NCBI RefSeq assembly: GCF_003581645.1
Contig: NZ_QXFK01000011.1
Span: forward strand, 106,048 to 170,047
Direction of reading: 5' to 3'
Length of the DNA stretch: 64,000 bases
Source of the DNA: Pelagerythrobacter aerophilus
GTDB taxonomy: Bacteria; Pseudomonadota; Alphaproteobacteria; Sphingomonadales; Sphingomonadaceae
The notes under the pieces are model-generated. The model had not been told where the DNA came from and did not search any database. It was given only the letters and a program-made list of their open reading frames with translations. Every line of letters starts with the position of its first letter. Position 1 is the stretch's first letter. Shown one piece after another: positions 35,488-45,015 of this stretch. The translations under genes and the position numbers were made by a program.

Positions 35488-36137
35488 CTTGCCGTCACTT
35501 CCTCTTGCACAAGCGGCTTCAGCAGCTCCTGCATCCACGCGGGCAGGGTCTGCATGCCGTCGCGCAGGTCGGCGCGCAGTTGCGCTCCCTGCCTGTCATC
35601 ATCGAGCAGCTTGCGCAGCCTGTTCCTGAGTGCCGGCAATGCGCCATCCTGGTCGGCCGTGTCGCGCAGCCAATGCAGCGCCTGGACGATCCGCATGGCC
35701 GGCCGGCCGGCCCAGTAGAGCTTGCTGGCCGCGGTCGGGCGAAAGGTAATCTCGAGATTGCCGAGACGGATCGGCTTGAGCCGGGCATCGCTATGCACGG
35801 TGATTTTTGCCGGTACGGCATTGGTCAGGCCGAGATCGTTGGCGGCGGTCATCCCGTCGACCAGCACCCGGATCTGATCGCGCCTGGCGATCGCGTCGAT
35901 GACCGCCCGCGGATCGGGCGGGCTGTCCTGCCGGGTCAGGCTGTTGGGCCGGGGCCGGTCGTAGAGGCCGCGCTCGATCCGCCGCAGCGTGCCGGCGGCC
36001 ACCAGGCGCTGCAGCGCCTTGTCGATCGCGTCGCGCGTGCCGAGATCGGCGAAATCCGCCGCGGTCCACACCGCCCGGGCGGGACCGTCGGAAATACGCG
36101 CGAGAATGCGACTCTTGAGGCTGGTTGCATCGCTCAT
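35484..36137 (-). CDS. abiEi: AbiEi-type antitoxin (DUF6088)
   Basis: A 217-residue type IV antitoxin/repressor. The N-terminal winged helix (AVWTAADFADLGTRDAIDKA, LVAAGTLRRIERGLYDRP) binds DNA, and the C-terminal part is the antitoxin domain. First gene of the abiE pair. Two inverted-repeat operators lie at and upstream of the ATG, so negative autoregulation is expected, as described for AbiEi of other bacteria. Confidence 0.9.
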   Translation of the reverse strand: MSDATSLKSRILARISDGPARAVWTAADFADLGTRDAIDKALQRLVAAGTLRRIERGLYDRPRPNSLTRQDSPPDPRAVIDAIARRDQIRVLVDGMTAANDLGLTNAVPAKITVHSDARLKPIRLGNLEITFRPTAASKLYWAGRPAMRIVQALHWLRDTADQDGALPALRNRLRKLLDDDRQGAQLRADLRDGMQTLPAWMQELLKPLVQEEVTAR

Positions 36138-36166
36138 GTCCGAAGCATGTATACATTTTTCGGACA
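36137..36166. promoter_or_regulatory. abiE operator 1
   Basis: TGTCCGAA-N14-TTCGGACA, perfect 8-bp arms, overlapping the first base of the antitoxin ATG. The identical architecture recurs 44 bp away. Confidence 0.75.
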
Positions 36167-36180
36167 AATGGCCATGCGCT

Positions 36181-36210
36181 TGTCCGAAATATGTACGCAA
36201 ATTTCGGACA
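36181..36210. promoter_or_regulatory. abiE operator 2
   Basis: TGTCCGAA-N14-TTCGGACA, the same arms and spacing as operator 1, centre-to-centre distance 44 bp or about four helical turns. This places two repressor dimers on one DNA face. Confidence 0.75.
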
Positions 36211-36347
36211 GGCTACAGCCGCTTCCCTGTTGCTGCTTCGAGCCGCGCTTTCCCGCGTCGAGGCCGTAATTCACGCGGGAGCTCGATAGGGCAACCCTGC
36301 GGGGCATGGACCGGGGAGGCATCCCGCTACCCGGCCGGAGCCCCGCA

Positions 36348-38411
36348 ATGACCCCGACCAAACTGCTCATCGGCCAGATTCTCGTCGTATTCGCGATCGT
36401 GCTCGCAGGGCTATGGGCCGCGACCCAATGGGCGGCGTCGATGCTCGGCTATCAGCCGCAGCTCGGAGCGCCCTGGTTCACCGTATTCGACATGCCTGCC
36501 TACCGCCCCTGGCAGCTCTTCGCATGGTGGTATCATTACGAGGCCTATGCGCCCCATGTCTTCGACAAGGCCGGGACGCTCGCGGGGGCGAGCGGGTTCG
36601 TCGGCTGTGGCGCGGCGATCTTCGGTTCGCTCTGGCGCGCGCGGCAGCGGCGCCACGTCACCACCTATGGCTCTGCCCGCTGGGCCGAGCGGCGGGATAT
36701 CGCGCGCGCCGGCCTGTTTGGCGATGCCGGCGTCTTTCTTGGTCGCAAGGACGGGCGCTATCTGCGCCATGACGGTCCCGAACACATCATGGCCTTTGCC
36801 CCGACCCGCTCGGGCAAGGGAGTCGGCTTGGTGGTGCCGACCTTGCTGGGTTGGACCGGCAGTGCGGTCATTCACGACATCAAGGGCGAGAACTGGCAGC
36901 TGACCGCCGGCTGGCGTGCGCGCTTCTCGCATTGCCTGCTGTTCAATCCGACCGATGCGCGATCGGCGCATTACAATCCTCTGCTCGAAGTCCGGCGCGG
37001 CGAATACGAGGTCCGCGACGTCCAGAACATCGCCGATATCCTGGTCGACCCGGAAGGCGCGCTCGAGAGGCGCAATCATTGGGAAAAGACCAGCCATTCG
37101 CTGCTGGTCGGGGCGATCCTCCACGTTCTCTATGCCGAAGAGGAAAAGACGCTCGCGCGCGTTGCAACCTTCCTCTCCGATTCGCGGCGGGCTTTCACCG
37201 CGACCTTGCGGCGAATGATGAGCACCAACCATCTGGGAACCGAGGAAGCGCCGCAGGTCCACCCCGTGATCGCATCGGCCGCGCGCGAAGTGCTCAACAA
37301 GTCCGAGAACGAGCGCTCGGGCGTGCTTTCGACCGCGATGAGCTTCCTGGGTCTCTATCGCGACCCGACCGTTGCCGCTGTCACCTCGCGCTGCGACTGG
37401 CGCATCGCCGATCTTGTCGATGCATCGCGGCCGGTCTCGCTTTACCTCGTCATCCCGCCATCCGATATCAGCCGGACCAAGCCGCTGGTGCGCCTCGTGC
37501 TCAACCAGATCGGCCGCCGCCTCACCGAGACGCTCGATGGCCAGGATGGCAAGGATCGCCGGCATCAATTGCTGATGATGCTCGATGAGTTTCCGGCTTT
37601 GGGGCGGCTCGACTTCTTCGAGACCAGCCTTGCCTTCATGGCCGGCTACGGCATCCGCGCCTTCCTCATCGCCCAGAGCCTCAACCAGATCGAGAAGGCC
37701 TATGGCGAGCACAACGCGATCCTCGACAATTGCCATGTGCGCGTCGCCTTCGCGACCAATGACGAACGCACCGCGCAGCGCGTCTCCGATGCGCTCGGCA
37801 CCGCGACCGAGCAGCGCGCGATGCGCAATTATGCCGGACACCGGCTCGCCCCCTGGCTCGCCCATGTCATGGTCAGCCGGCAGGAGACTGCCCGCCCATT
37901 ACTGACGCCGGGCGAGGTGATGCAATTGCCGCCCGCCGACGAGCTCGTGCTGGTCTCCGGAACGGCGCCGATCCGCGCGAACAAGCTTCGCTACTACGAA
38001 GACCGTAATTTCACGAGCCGGCTGCTTCCTGCTCCCGAGCCTTTCCAGGCCTCCTCCGGGACCGCTCCGGGACAAGTCCAGCAAGCCTATCCCGACTCTC
38101 CGGCCACGAGGCCGCATGACTGGATAGGCAGCACGGGCAAACCCGATCCGCGGCTGGCGCCTGCGGAAGACATGCCGGGCGAAGAGGAAGAGGCTGGCGG
38201 CCTTCAGCAGCAGCGCCACCCCGGTATCGGAGAAGAGCAGAGTGCGAAGCAGGAGGAGCCCCGGCAGCTCGAACTGATCGGTAGCGACAGGGACGAGGAC
38301 AATAGCACGGCCGACAGCCAAGCGATGAACCGCGTGCGAGGGCTGAGTGACATAGCGCGCGGCCATGCGCTCAATGAGAGCAGCTCGCGCGATCTGATGC
38401 CGGGATTGTGA
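36348..38411 (+). CDS. traG: Type IV coupling protein TraG/VirD4
   Basis: A 687-residue ATPase that links the relaxosome to the mating channel. Two N-terminal membrane segments precede the Walker A APTRSGKGVG and the VirD4/TraG blocks (VIHDIKGENW, LLMMLDEFPALGRL as Walker B, IAQSLNQIEKAYG). The last 120 residues are low complexity and acidic. It starts a rightward operon with copG and trb genes, beginning after the divergent abiE promoter. Confidence 0.95.
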   Translation: MTPTKLLIGQILVVFAIVLAGLWAATQWAASMLGYQPQLGAPWFTVFDMPAYRPWQLFAWWYHYEAYAPHVFDKAGTLAGASGFVGCGAAIFGSLWRARQRRHVTTYGSARWAERRDIARAGLFGDAGVFLGRKDGRYLRHDGPEHIMAFAPTRSGKGVGLVVPTLLGWTGSAVIHDIKGENWQLTAGWRARFSHCLLFNPTDARSAHYNPLLEVRRGEYEVRDVQNIADILVDPEGALERRNHWEKTSHSLLVGAILHVLYAEEEKTLARVATFLSDSRRAFTATLRRMMSTNHLGTEEAPQVHPVIASAAREVLNKSENERSGVLSTAMSFLGLYRDPTVAAVTSRCDWRIADLVDASRPVSLYLVIPPSDISRTKPLVRLVLNQIGRRLTETLDGQDGKDRRHQLLMMLDEFPALGRLDFFETSLAFMAGYGIRAFLIAQSLNQIEKAYGEHNAILDNCHVRVAFATNDERTAQRVSDALGTATEQRAMRNYAGHRLAPWLAHVMVSRQETARPLLTPGEVMQLPPADELVLVSGTAPIRANKLRYYEDRNFTSRLLPAPEPFQASSGTAPGQVQQAYPDSPATRPHDWIGSTGKPDPRLAPAEDMPGEEEEAGGLQQQRHPGIGEEQSAKQEEPRQLELIGSDRDEDNSTADSQAMNRVRGLSDIARGHALNESSSRDLMPGL

Positions 38412-38415
38412 GCCG

Positions 38416-38820
38416 ATGAAGTTTCGGCAAAATCTCTATATCGACCGGGAAGTCAGCAATGCGCTGGAAGCGCTTGCCGCCGGACCGGGCACGACCAAGA
38501 GCGGCATCGTCAACGAAGCGCTTGGCCAGTATTTCGCCGGGCGCGGCACCAAGCAGATCGACGATCTCCTCAAGCTCCGGCTCGATCGCATGTCGCGTGA
38601 AACCGGCCGGATCGCGCGCGATGTCGAGATACTGCTCGAAAGCCTGTCGCTCTTCATCCGATACCAGCTGACGGTGAGTGCGCCCTTGCCCGAAGCGGAT
38701 TCGGCCGCGCGCGCGCTGGGCAATGAACGCTTCGAAGCCTTCGTGTCGCAAGTGGGCCGGCAGATCGCAGCCGGCAAGCGCTCGATCGGGCCCGAAGAGC
38801 AGACGGAATTGCAGCCGTGA
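38416..38820 (+). CDS. CopG-family/relaxosome accessory protein
   Basis: A 134-residue protein with a ribbon-helix-helix-like N terminus (KFRQNLYIDREVSNALEAL). In ICEs and rhizobial plasmids it sits between traG and trbB and is annotated as a CopG-type regulator; it may bind oriT or regulate trb. It overlaps trbB by four bases. Confidence 0.8.
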   Translation: MKFRQNLYIDREVSNALEALAAGPGTTKSGIVNEALGQYFAGRGTKQIDDLLKLRLDRMSRETGRIARDVEILLESLSLFIRYQLTVSAPLPEADSAARALGNERFEAFVSQVGRQIAAGKRSIGPEEQTELQP

Positions 38821-39806
38821 GCGCTTCGCTTCCCTTGGAGCGCCGCCGGGCGATGCTGTGCACCGCCATGGGGCCGGCGATTGCCGCGGCCCTCTCCGAT
38901 CCGCGCGTCATCGAGATCATGGTCAATCCCGACGGGGCGCTGCGCGTCGATCTGCTCGGCGAAGGCCGGGTCGATACCGAAGTGCGGTTCGAACCGGATC
39001 AGGTCGAGCGGATCATCCGTCTGGTCGCGACCCATGCACGGGGCGAAGCGCATGAGAACGCTCCGATCGTTTCGGCCGAATTGCCGCCGCACGGAACAAG
39101 CGCCGGCGAGCGCTTCGAAGGTGTGCTCCCGCCTGTCGCGCTCGCACCCTGCTTCGCAATCCGCAAGCCCGCCTCGCGGATCTACACGCTTGGCGACTAT
39201 GTCGCGGACGGCATCATGCCGGAAACTGCCGCCCGGCGATTGACGGAAGCGGTCGCCGAGCGGCGAAACATCCTTGTCGTGGGCGGTACGTCCTCGGGCA
39301 AGACCACGCTCGCCAATGCGATGCTTGCCGAATTGGCCGAGCTCGACGAGCGGGTGATCCTGATCGAGGATACGCGCGAGCTGCAATGCACGGCGTCCGA
39401 TGTCGTCGCGCTGCGCACGCGCGCAGGCTCGGTCAGCATGGCCGATCTCGTGCGCTCGACCCTGCGCCTGCGTCCCGACCGGATCATCGTCGGCGAAGTG
39501 CGAGGACCCGAGGCGCTCGACATGCTCAAGGCCTGGAACACGGGCCATCCCGGCGGCATCGCCACCGTCCATGCCAATTCGGCATTGAGCGCGCTCTACC
39601 GGATCGAACAGCTGATCCAGGAAGCCGTGGTCACCGTTCCTAGGCGGCTCATCGCCGAGGCCATCGACATGATCGTGTTCATCTCCGGGCGCGGCCTTGC
39701 TCGCCGCATCGAGACGATCGCGCGCGTCGACGGCGTCGATCCCGACGGTGCCTACGCCGTCTTCGATCTCCCGTTCCATCCCGCAGCTTCAATTCAAGGA
39801 GACTGA
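38817..39806 (+). CDS. trbB: P-type conjugative transfer ATPase TrbB
   Basis: A 329-residue VirB11-family hexameric ATPase powering pilus assembly and secretion. Walker A VGGTSSGKTT, the Asp box VILIEDTRELQC, the His/Walker B region (PDRIIVGEVRGPEALDML) and HPGGIATVHAN are all intact. Normal length. Cotranslated with the CopG-like gene (ATGA-type overlap) and followed three bases later by trbC. Confidence 0.95.
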   Translation: MSASLPLERRRAMLCTAMGPAIAAALSDPRVIEIMVNPDGALRVDLLGEGRVDTEVRFEPDQVERIIRLVATHARGEAHENAPIVSAELPPHGTSAGERFEGVLPPVALAPCFAIRKPASRIYTLGDYVADGIMPETAARRLTEAVAERRNILVVGGTSSGKTTLANAMLAELAELDERVILIEDTRELQCTASDVVALRTRAGSVSMADLVRSTLRLRPDRIIVGEVRGPEALDMLKAWNTGHPGGIATVHANSALSALYRIEQLIQEAVVTVPRRLIAEAIDMIVFISGRGLARRIETIARVDGVDPDGAYAVFDLPFHPAASIQGD

Positions 39807-39809
39807 TCC

Positions 39810-40145
39810 ATGTCCGTATTGTCCCGTCCCCAATCCCGCGCACCGCTGATCGCGGGTGCTGCGCTCGCGCTCTCGCTCGCGATCGCCACCACCGCCCAGG
39901 CCGCGGGCTCGGGCATGCCCTGGGAAGAGCCGCTGCAGGCGGTGCTGGAATCGGTCCAGGGCCCGGTCGCCAAGATCGTCGCGGTGATCATCATCATCGT
40001 CACCGGCCTGACGCTCGCCTTCGGCGAGACTGCCGGCGGCTTTCGCCGGCTGATCCAGATCATCTTCGGCCTCTCGATCGCCTTTGCCGCTTCCTCCTTC
40101 TTTCTTTCCTTCTTCTCCTTCGGGGGCGGAGCGCTGATCGCATGA
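39810..40145 (+). CDS. trbC: Conjugative pilin TrbC (VirB2-like)
   Basis: A 111-residue pilin precursor. A signal-like hydrophobic segment (residues 11-32, ending AQAAG) and two later membrane helices (about 50-68 and 78-100) match TrbC/VirB2. TraF (30301) would process and cyclise it. It overlaps trbD by four bases. Confidence 0.9.
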   Translation: MSVLSRPQSRAPLIAGAALALSLAIATTAQAAGSGMPWEEPLQAVLESVQGPVAKIVAVIIIIVTGLTLAFGETAGGFRRLIQIIFGLSIAFAASSFFLSFFSFGGGALIA

Positions 40146-40414
40146 ACGAGAGCGGACGTCCGATCGAAGGGTTCGAGACCCCGGTGCATCGCGCGCTGAC
40201 CGAGCCGATCCTGCTCGGCGGCGGGCCGCGCGCCATCGCGATCGTCAACGGCACGATCGCCGCCGCGCTCGGGCTTGGCCTCCAGCAATGGATCGCCGGC
40301 CTGGTGTTCTGGGCTGTTGGCCACACGCTCGCGGTCTTTGCCGCCAAGCGCGATCCCGACTTCGCCGCGGTGCTCGCACGGCACCTCAGGCAGCGAGGAC
40401 ATCTCGCATGCTGA
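40142..40414 (+). CDS. trbD: Conjugal transfer protein TrbD (VirB3-like)
   Basis: A 90-residue inner-membrane protein with the VirB3/TrbD pattern (PIEGFETPVHRALTEPILLGG, one long or two short membrane helices at about 38-62, and a charged tail). It assists assembly of the inner-membrane complex with TrbE. Overlaps both neighbours. Confidence 0.9.
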   Translation: MNESGRPIEGFETPVHRALTEPILLGGGPRAIAIVNGTIAAALGLGLQQWIAGLVFWAVGHTLAVFAAKRDPDFAAVLARHLRQRGHLAC

Positions 40415-42846
40415 ATCTGCGAGAATACAGGAGCAAGGCCGACCGGCTTGCCGATCACCTTCCCTGGGCGGCGCTGGTCGCGCCGGGCATCATTCTCAAC
40501 AAGGATGGCAGCTTCTCGCGGACATTGCGCTTTCGCGGACCCGATCTCGAAAGCGCGACCGAGGCCGAACTCGTCGCCACCTGTGCGCGGGCGAACAATG
40601 TCCTCAAGCGCTTCGGCTCCGGCTGGGCGCTTCACATCGAAGCCGAGCGACGCGAAGCGCTCGGATATCCCGAAAGCCGTTTTCCCGACGCCGCTTCCTG
40701 GCTGGTCGACGAGGAACGCCGTGCGGCTTTCGAAAGCGCCGGCGCGCATTTCGAGAGCCGCTACTATCTGACGCTCACTTTCCTCCCGCCGCCGGACCAG
40801 GCGGACCGAGCCGGACGCGCGTTGGTCGAACGCGCGGACGATGCCAAGGGCCGCGATTGGCGGCAGGTGCTCGACCAGTTCGTCGCCGAAACCACCCGCG
40901 CGCTCGATCTCTTCGCCGGCTTCATGCCTGCCATTGAAGCGCTCGGCGATGAGGAATTGCTGACCTACCTACACGGCACGATCTCGCCGCGGCGCCATCC
41001 GGTCGCCGCGCCCGAGGTCCCGATCTATCTCGACGGCCTGCTGGCCGATACGCCGATCACAGGCGGGCTCAAGCCGCGGCTTGGCGATGAGCATCTGCGC
41101 ACGCTCACCATTCTCGGCCTGCCCAATCTATCGCGTCCGGGGATTCTCGACGCGCTCAATCATCAGGATTTTGCCTATCGCTGGGTCACGCGCTTTATCG
41201 CGCTCGACCGGGCCGACGCCACCAACGCGCTCACCAGGCTGCGGCGGCAATGGTTCAACAAGCGCAAATCGGTGACCGCGCTGCTGCGCGAAGTCGTCAC
41301 CAATCAGCCCGTCCAGTTGCTCGACAGCGACGCCGACAACAAGACCGCCGATGCCGATCTCGCATTGCAGGCGCTTGGCGGTGACCATGTCGCCTTCGGT
41401 TTTCTCACCACCACGATCACGCTGAGCGATAGCGACAGGACCCGCGTCGAAGACAAGGTCCGCAGCGTCGAGCGGATCGTCAATGGTATCGGCTTCACCT
41501 GCATCCGCGAAAGCGTCAACGCTCTCGAAGCCTGGCTCGGCTCGCTACCCAGCCATGTCTACGCCAATGTCCGGCAACCGCTCGTCCATACGCTCAACCT
41601 TGCCCATCTGATGCCGCTCTCGAGCGTCTGGGCTGGCCCGGCGCGCAACGCGCATTTGGACGGGCCGCCGTTGCTTTATGCCGAGACCAGCGGGTCGACT
41701 CCGTTCCGGCTGTCGAGCCATGTCGGCGATGTCGGGCACATGATGATCGTCGGCCCGACCGGCGCCGGCAAATCGGTTCTCCTGGCGCTGCTCGCGCTAC
41801 AGTTTCGCCGCTATCCGGGAAACCAGATCTGCATTTTCGACATGGGCCGCTCGGCCCGCGCGGCGGTGCTCGCCATGGGCGGCGCGCATCACGGGCTCGG
41901 CCTGGGCGCCGACGCTGGCGAGATCATCGCTTTCCAGCCTCTGCGCCATATCGACCGCCCTGCGGAACGCGCCTGGGCGGCGGAATGGATCGGCGCGCTG
42001 CTCGCTCACGAGAATGTCGCGCTGACGCCCGAGATCAAGGAGGCGGTCTGGTCGGCGCTCTTCAGTCTTGCCGGCGCACCGCAGGAAGAACGTACGCTTA
42101 CAGGGCTAGCGCTCCTGCTCCAGTCTGCCGCGCTGCGATCGGCGCTCGCGCCCTATACGCTCGAAGGGCCGTTCGGCGCGCTGCTCGATGCCGCCGAGGA
42201 CGATCTGCGCATGGCCGATGTCCAATGCTTCGAGACCGAAGCGCTGATGGACAGCGCAGGCGTTGTCGCGCCCGTGCTCACCTATCTCTTTCACCGGCTC
42301 GAAGAGCGTTTCACCGGCAGGCCGACTCTGCTGATCCTCGACGAGGCTTGGAAGTTCCTCGACCACCCACTGTTCGCCGCGCGCATCCGCGAATGGCTCA
42401 AGACCTTGCGCAAGAAGAATGTCGCGGTGGTCTTCGCCAGCCAGAGCCTCGCGGACGTTGCCGAAAGCACCATTGCGCCCGCCATCATCGAGAGCTGCCC
42501 GCAGCGCATTCTGCTGCCCAATCCCCGCGCGATCGAACCGCAGGGCCGCGCCGCCTATGAGCGCTTCGGACTCAATGCCCGGCAGATCGAGTTGATCGCG
42601 CGGGCGACGCCAAAGCGGCACTATTACCTCCAATCGCAGCGCGGCAATCGCCTGTTCGAGCTCGGTCTCGGGCCCCTCGCGCTCGCGCTGTGCGGCACCT
42701 CCGATCCCGCCACCCAGGCGCGCATCGACGCCATCCTCGCCCAGCACGGGACGGATGATTTCGCCGCCCGCTTCCTCGGCGATGCCGGCCTTGCTTGGGC
42801 CGCCGATCTCATCGCCCATTTCCCCGCCCCCGAAGAGAAGGAGTAA
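40408..42846 (+). CDS. trbE: Conjugal transfer ATPase TrbE (VirB4)
   Basis: An 812-residue VirB4-family ATPase, the largest motor of the secretion channel. Walker A IVGPTGAGKSVLL and Walker B LLILDEAWKFL are intact, followed by FASQSLADV. The N-terminal half is the CagE/TrbE domain. The ATG at 40408 overlaps the end of trbD; the open frame upstream of it is not family-like. Confidence 0.95.
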   Translation: MLNLREYRSKADRLADHLPWAALVAPGIILNKDGSFSRTLRFRGPDLESATEAELVATCARANNVLKRFGSGWALHIEAERREALGYPESRFPDAASWLVDEERRAAFESAGAHFESRYYLTLTFLPPPDQADRAGRALVERADDAKGRDWRQVLDQFVAETTRALDLFAGFMPAIEALGDEELLTYLHGTISPRRHPVAAPEVPIYLDGLLADTPITGGLKPRLGDEHLRTLTILGLPNLSRPGILDALNHQDFAYRWVTRFIALDRADATNALTRLRRQWFNKRKSVTALLREVVTNQPVQLLDSDADNKTADADLALQALGGDHVAFGFLTTTITLSDSDRTRVEDKVRSVERIVNGIGFTCIRESVNALEAWLGSLPSHVYANVRQPLVHTLNLAHLMPLSSVWAGPARNAHLDGPPLLYAETSGSTPFRLSSHVGDVGHMMIVGPTGAGKSVLLALLALQFRRYPGNQICIFDMGRSARAAVLAMGGAHHGLGLGADAGEIIAFQPLRHIDRPAERAWAAEWIGALLAHENVALTPEIKEAVWSALFSLAGAPQEERTLTGLALLLQSAALRSALAPYTLEGPFGALLDAAEDDLRMADVQCFETEALMDSAGVVAPVLTYLFHRLEERFTGRPTLLILDEAWKFLDHPLFAARIREWLKTLRKKNVAVVFASQSLADVAESTIAPAIIESCPQRILLPNPRAIEPQGRAAYERFGLNARQIELIARATPKRHYYLQSQRGNRLFELGLGPLALALCGTSDPATQARIDAILAQHGTDDFAARFLGDAGLAWAADLIAHFPAPEEKE

Positions 42847-42851
42847 CTCCC

Positions 42852-43601
42852 ATGAAAATTCCCGCCCGCAATTGCTGGTTCGCCGGCGCCCTCGGCCTTG
42901 GTGTGACCGGCGCACTCGCCATCGCCATCGGCATGCCGGGCACCCCCGCTCATGCGCAGTTCACCGTGTTCGATCCCACCAATTACAGCCAGAACCTGCT
43001 CACCGCCGCGCGCACGCTCGAACAGATCAACAACCAGATCCGCTCGCTCCAGAACGAAGCGCAGATGCTGATCGATAGCGCCAAGAACCTGACGACGATC
43101 GATTTTCCCGAGCTCGACGCACTCCGGCAGCGCTTGCAGGACATCGACCGGCTGATGGGTCAGGCGCAGGGCATCGATTTCAAGCTCGACGAACTCGACG
43201 AGCAGTTCGCCGGCCTGTTTCCCGAGAGCTTCGAGCATCTCGCCACGCGTGACCGGCGCATCGCGGCGGCCCGGCATAGACTCGACACGGCCATGGCTTC
43301 GTTTCGCCAGACGATGGGCATCCAGAGTTCGATCGTCGAGAATGTCCGCGAGGATGCCGAGGCGCTGAAGGCAATCGTCGATAAGAGCCAGGGCGCCGAG
43401 GGTTCGCTCCAGGCACAGCAGGCCACCAACCAATTGCTCGCGCTCACGACCAAGCAGCAATTCCAGCTCCAGCAGATGATGGCCGCTCAGTTCCGCAGCG
43501 AGGCGATCGAGCAGGCGCGCCGCGGCGAGATCGAGCGCGAGGCACGCGAAAACACCCGCCGCTTCCTTGGCGACGGCAAGGCCTACACGCCCCGGCAATA
43601 A
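42852..43601 (+). CDS. trbJ: Conjugal transfer protein TrbJ (VirB5-like)
   Basis: A 249-residue periplasmic pilus-tip protein with a signal peptide (to about residue 35, PAHAQ) and long helical coiled segments (NNQIRSLQNEAQML, LQAQQATNQLLAL). It starts five bases after trbE. No trbK (entry exclusion lipoprotein) is seen in the 123 nt before trbL, where it usually lies. Confidence 0.92.
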   Translation: MKIPARNCWFAGALGLGVTGALAIAIGMPGTPAHAQFTVFDPTNYSQNLLTAARTLEQINNQIRSLQNEAQMLIDSAKNLTTIDFPELDALRQRLQDIDRLMGQAQGIDFKLDELDEQFAGLFPESFEHLATRDRRIAAARHRLDTAMASFRQTMGIQSSIVENVREDAEALKAIVDKSQGAEGSLQAQQATNQLLALTTKQQFQLQQMMAAQFRSEAIEQARRGEIEREARENTRRFLGDGKAYTPRQ

Positions 43602-43724
43602 CGAGACCGGTCGTGCGGCGTGTCTCCCCCGACGCCGCGCGGCCGCAGCCCGCGGGGCTTCGGTCCCCCCGCGCTCCCCCCCCGCCGGAGCCCCGCGGCA
43701 CCATCATTTTTTGGATGACAAGGC

Positions 43725-45014
43725 ATGGACGATCTCAACGTCATCGACCGCTTCCTCGAAGCCTTCATCGCTTATATCGATAGCGGCTTCGGCCTCCTGG
43801 GCGGCGATGTCGCCTTCCTGACCACGGTCCTGATCGGTATCGACATCACCCTTGCCGGCCTGTTCTGGGCGCTGGGCGGCGAGGACGACATCATCGGCCG
43901 CTTCCTCAAGAAGATCCTCTATGTCGGCGCCTTCGCGCTGATCCTCAACAGCTTCCCGATACTATCCGAGATCATCTTTCGGTCCTTCGCCGGGTTGGGC
44001 CTGACCGCAGGCGGCGGCACGCTCTCCGCTGCCGACCTTCTCATGCCGGGGCGGCTCGCCGGCACCGGTTTCGAGGCCGCCGCTCCCTTGCTCGACCAGG
44101 CGTCCGATCTCGTCGGCCCGATCGCCTTCTTCGAGAACTTCATCGAGATCGCGGTGCTGATGATCGCGTGGGTGGTGGTGATCATCGCCTTCTTCATCCT
44201 CGCGGTGCAGATCTTCGTCACCATCCTCGAGTTCAAGCTCACCAGCCTTGCCGGCTTCGTACTCGTGCCCTTCGCGCTGTGGAACCGGACCAGCTTCCTT
44301 GCCGAACGGGTGCTCGGCTCGGTCGTCACCAGCGGGATCAAGGTGATGGTGCTCGCGGTGATCGTCGGCATCGGCTCCAATTTCTTCGCCGAGTTCACCA
44401 GCGCGATCACCGCGGGCGAAGTGACGATCGAGCAGGCCGTCGCCCTGATGCTCGCAAGCCTGACCCTGTTCGGCCTTTCGATCTTCGGCCCCGGCATCGC
44501 TTCGGGTCTGGTCGCAGGCGCGCCGCAATTGGGCGCGGGCTCCGCAATCGCCACCAGCGCGCTCGCAGCCGGCGGGATGGCGCTTGCCGGCGGTGCCGGT
44601 CTTGCTGCCGCCCGCGGACTTGCCGGCGGCGGCATGGGCGCGATCCGCGCGGGGACGGCGATGGGTTCGGCCGCTTCGACCGCCGCGCGCCTCGGGCACG
44701 AGACCGGAGGTTCGTCCATCGGCGGCATGGCTTCGGCGGCGAGAGGCGCTGTTGCGCAAAAGGCCAGCGGCGCATTCGGTCTGCGCGCGGCCGCCGAACA
44801 CGGCCGCCAGGCCGCATGGGGCGCGATGAACCGCACGCCCGCTCCGTCATCCACCGCCGCCGGTAATACCACCGGCGATGGCATGCCCGGCTGGGCGCGC
44901 AAACTTCACGCCGTCCAGACCGCCCGTCACCAGCGGCAAATGGCGATCCATGCCGTTCAGAGCGGCGATCGCGGCGGCGGTTCGGCCTCGCCAGACATCA
45001 AGGAAAGGGACTGA
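43725..45014 (+). CDS. trbL: Conjugal transfer protein TrbL (VirB6-like)
   Basis: A 429-residue polytopic inner-membrane protein with about six hydrophobic helices between residues 20 and 285, then a Gly/Ala/Ser-rich tail of about 130 residues. It forms part of the channel. The ATG follows a GC-rich stretch and a short AT tract (CATCATTTTTTGG). Confidence 0.92.
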   Translation: MDDLNVIDRFLEAFIAYIDSGFGLLGGDVAFLTTVLIGIDITLAGLFWALGGEDDIIGRFLKKILYVGAFALILNSFPILSEIIFRSFAGLGLTAGGGTLSAADLLMPGRLAGTGFEAAAPLLDQASDLVGPIAFFENFIEIAVLMIAWVVVIIAFFILAVQIFVTILEFKLTSLAGFVLVPFALWNRTSFLAERVLGSVVTSGIKVMVLAVIVGIGSNFFAEFTSAITAGEVTIEQAVALMLASLTLFGLSIFGPGIASGLVAGAPQLGAGSAIATSALAAGGMALAGGAGLAAARGLAGGGMGAIRAGTAMGSAASTAARLGHETGGSSIGGMASAARGAVAQKASGAFGLRAAAEHGRQAAWGAMNRTPAPSSTAAGNTTGDGMPGWARKLHAVQTARHQRQMAIHAVQSGDRGGGSASPDIKERD

Positions 45015-45015
45015 T

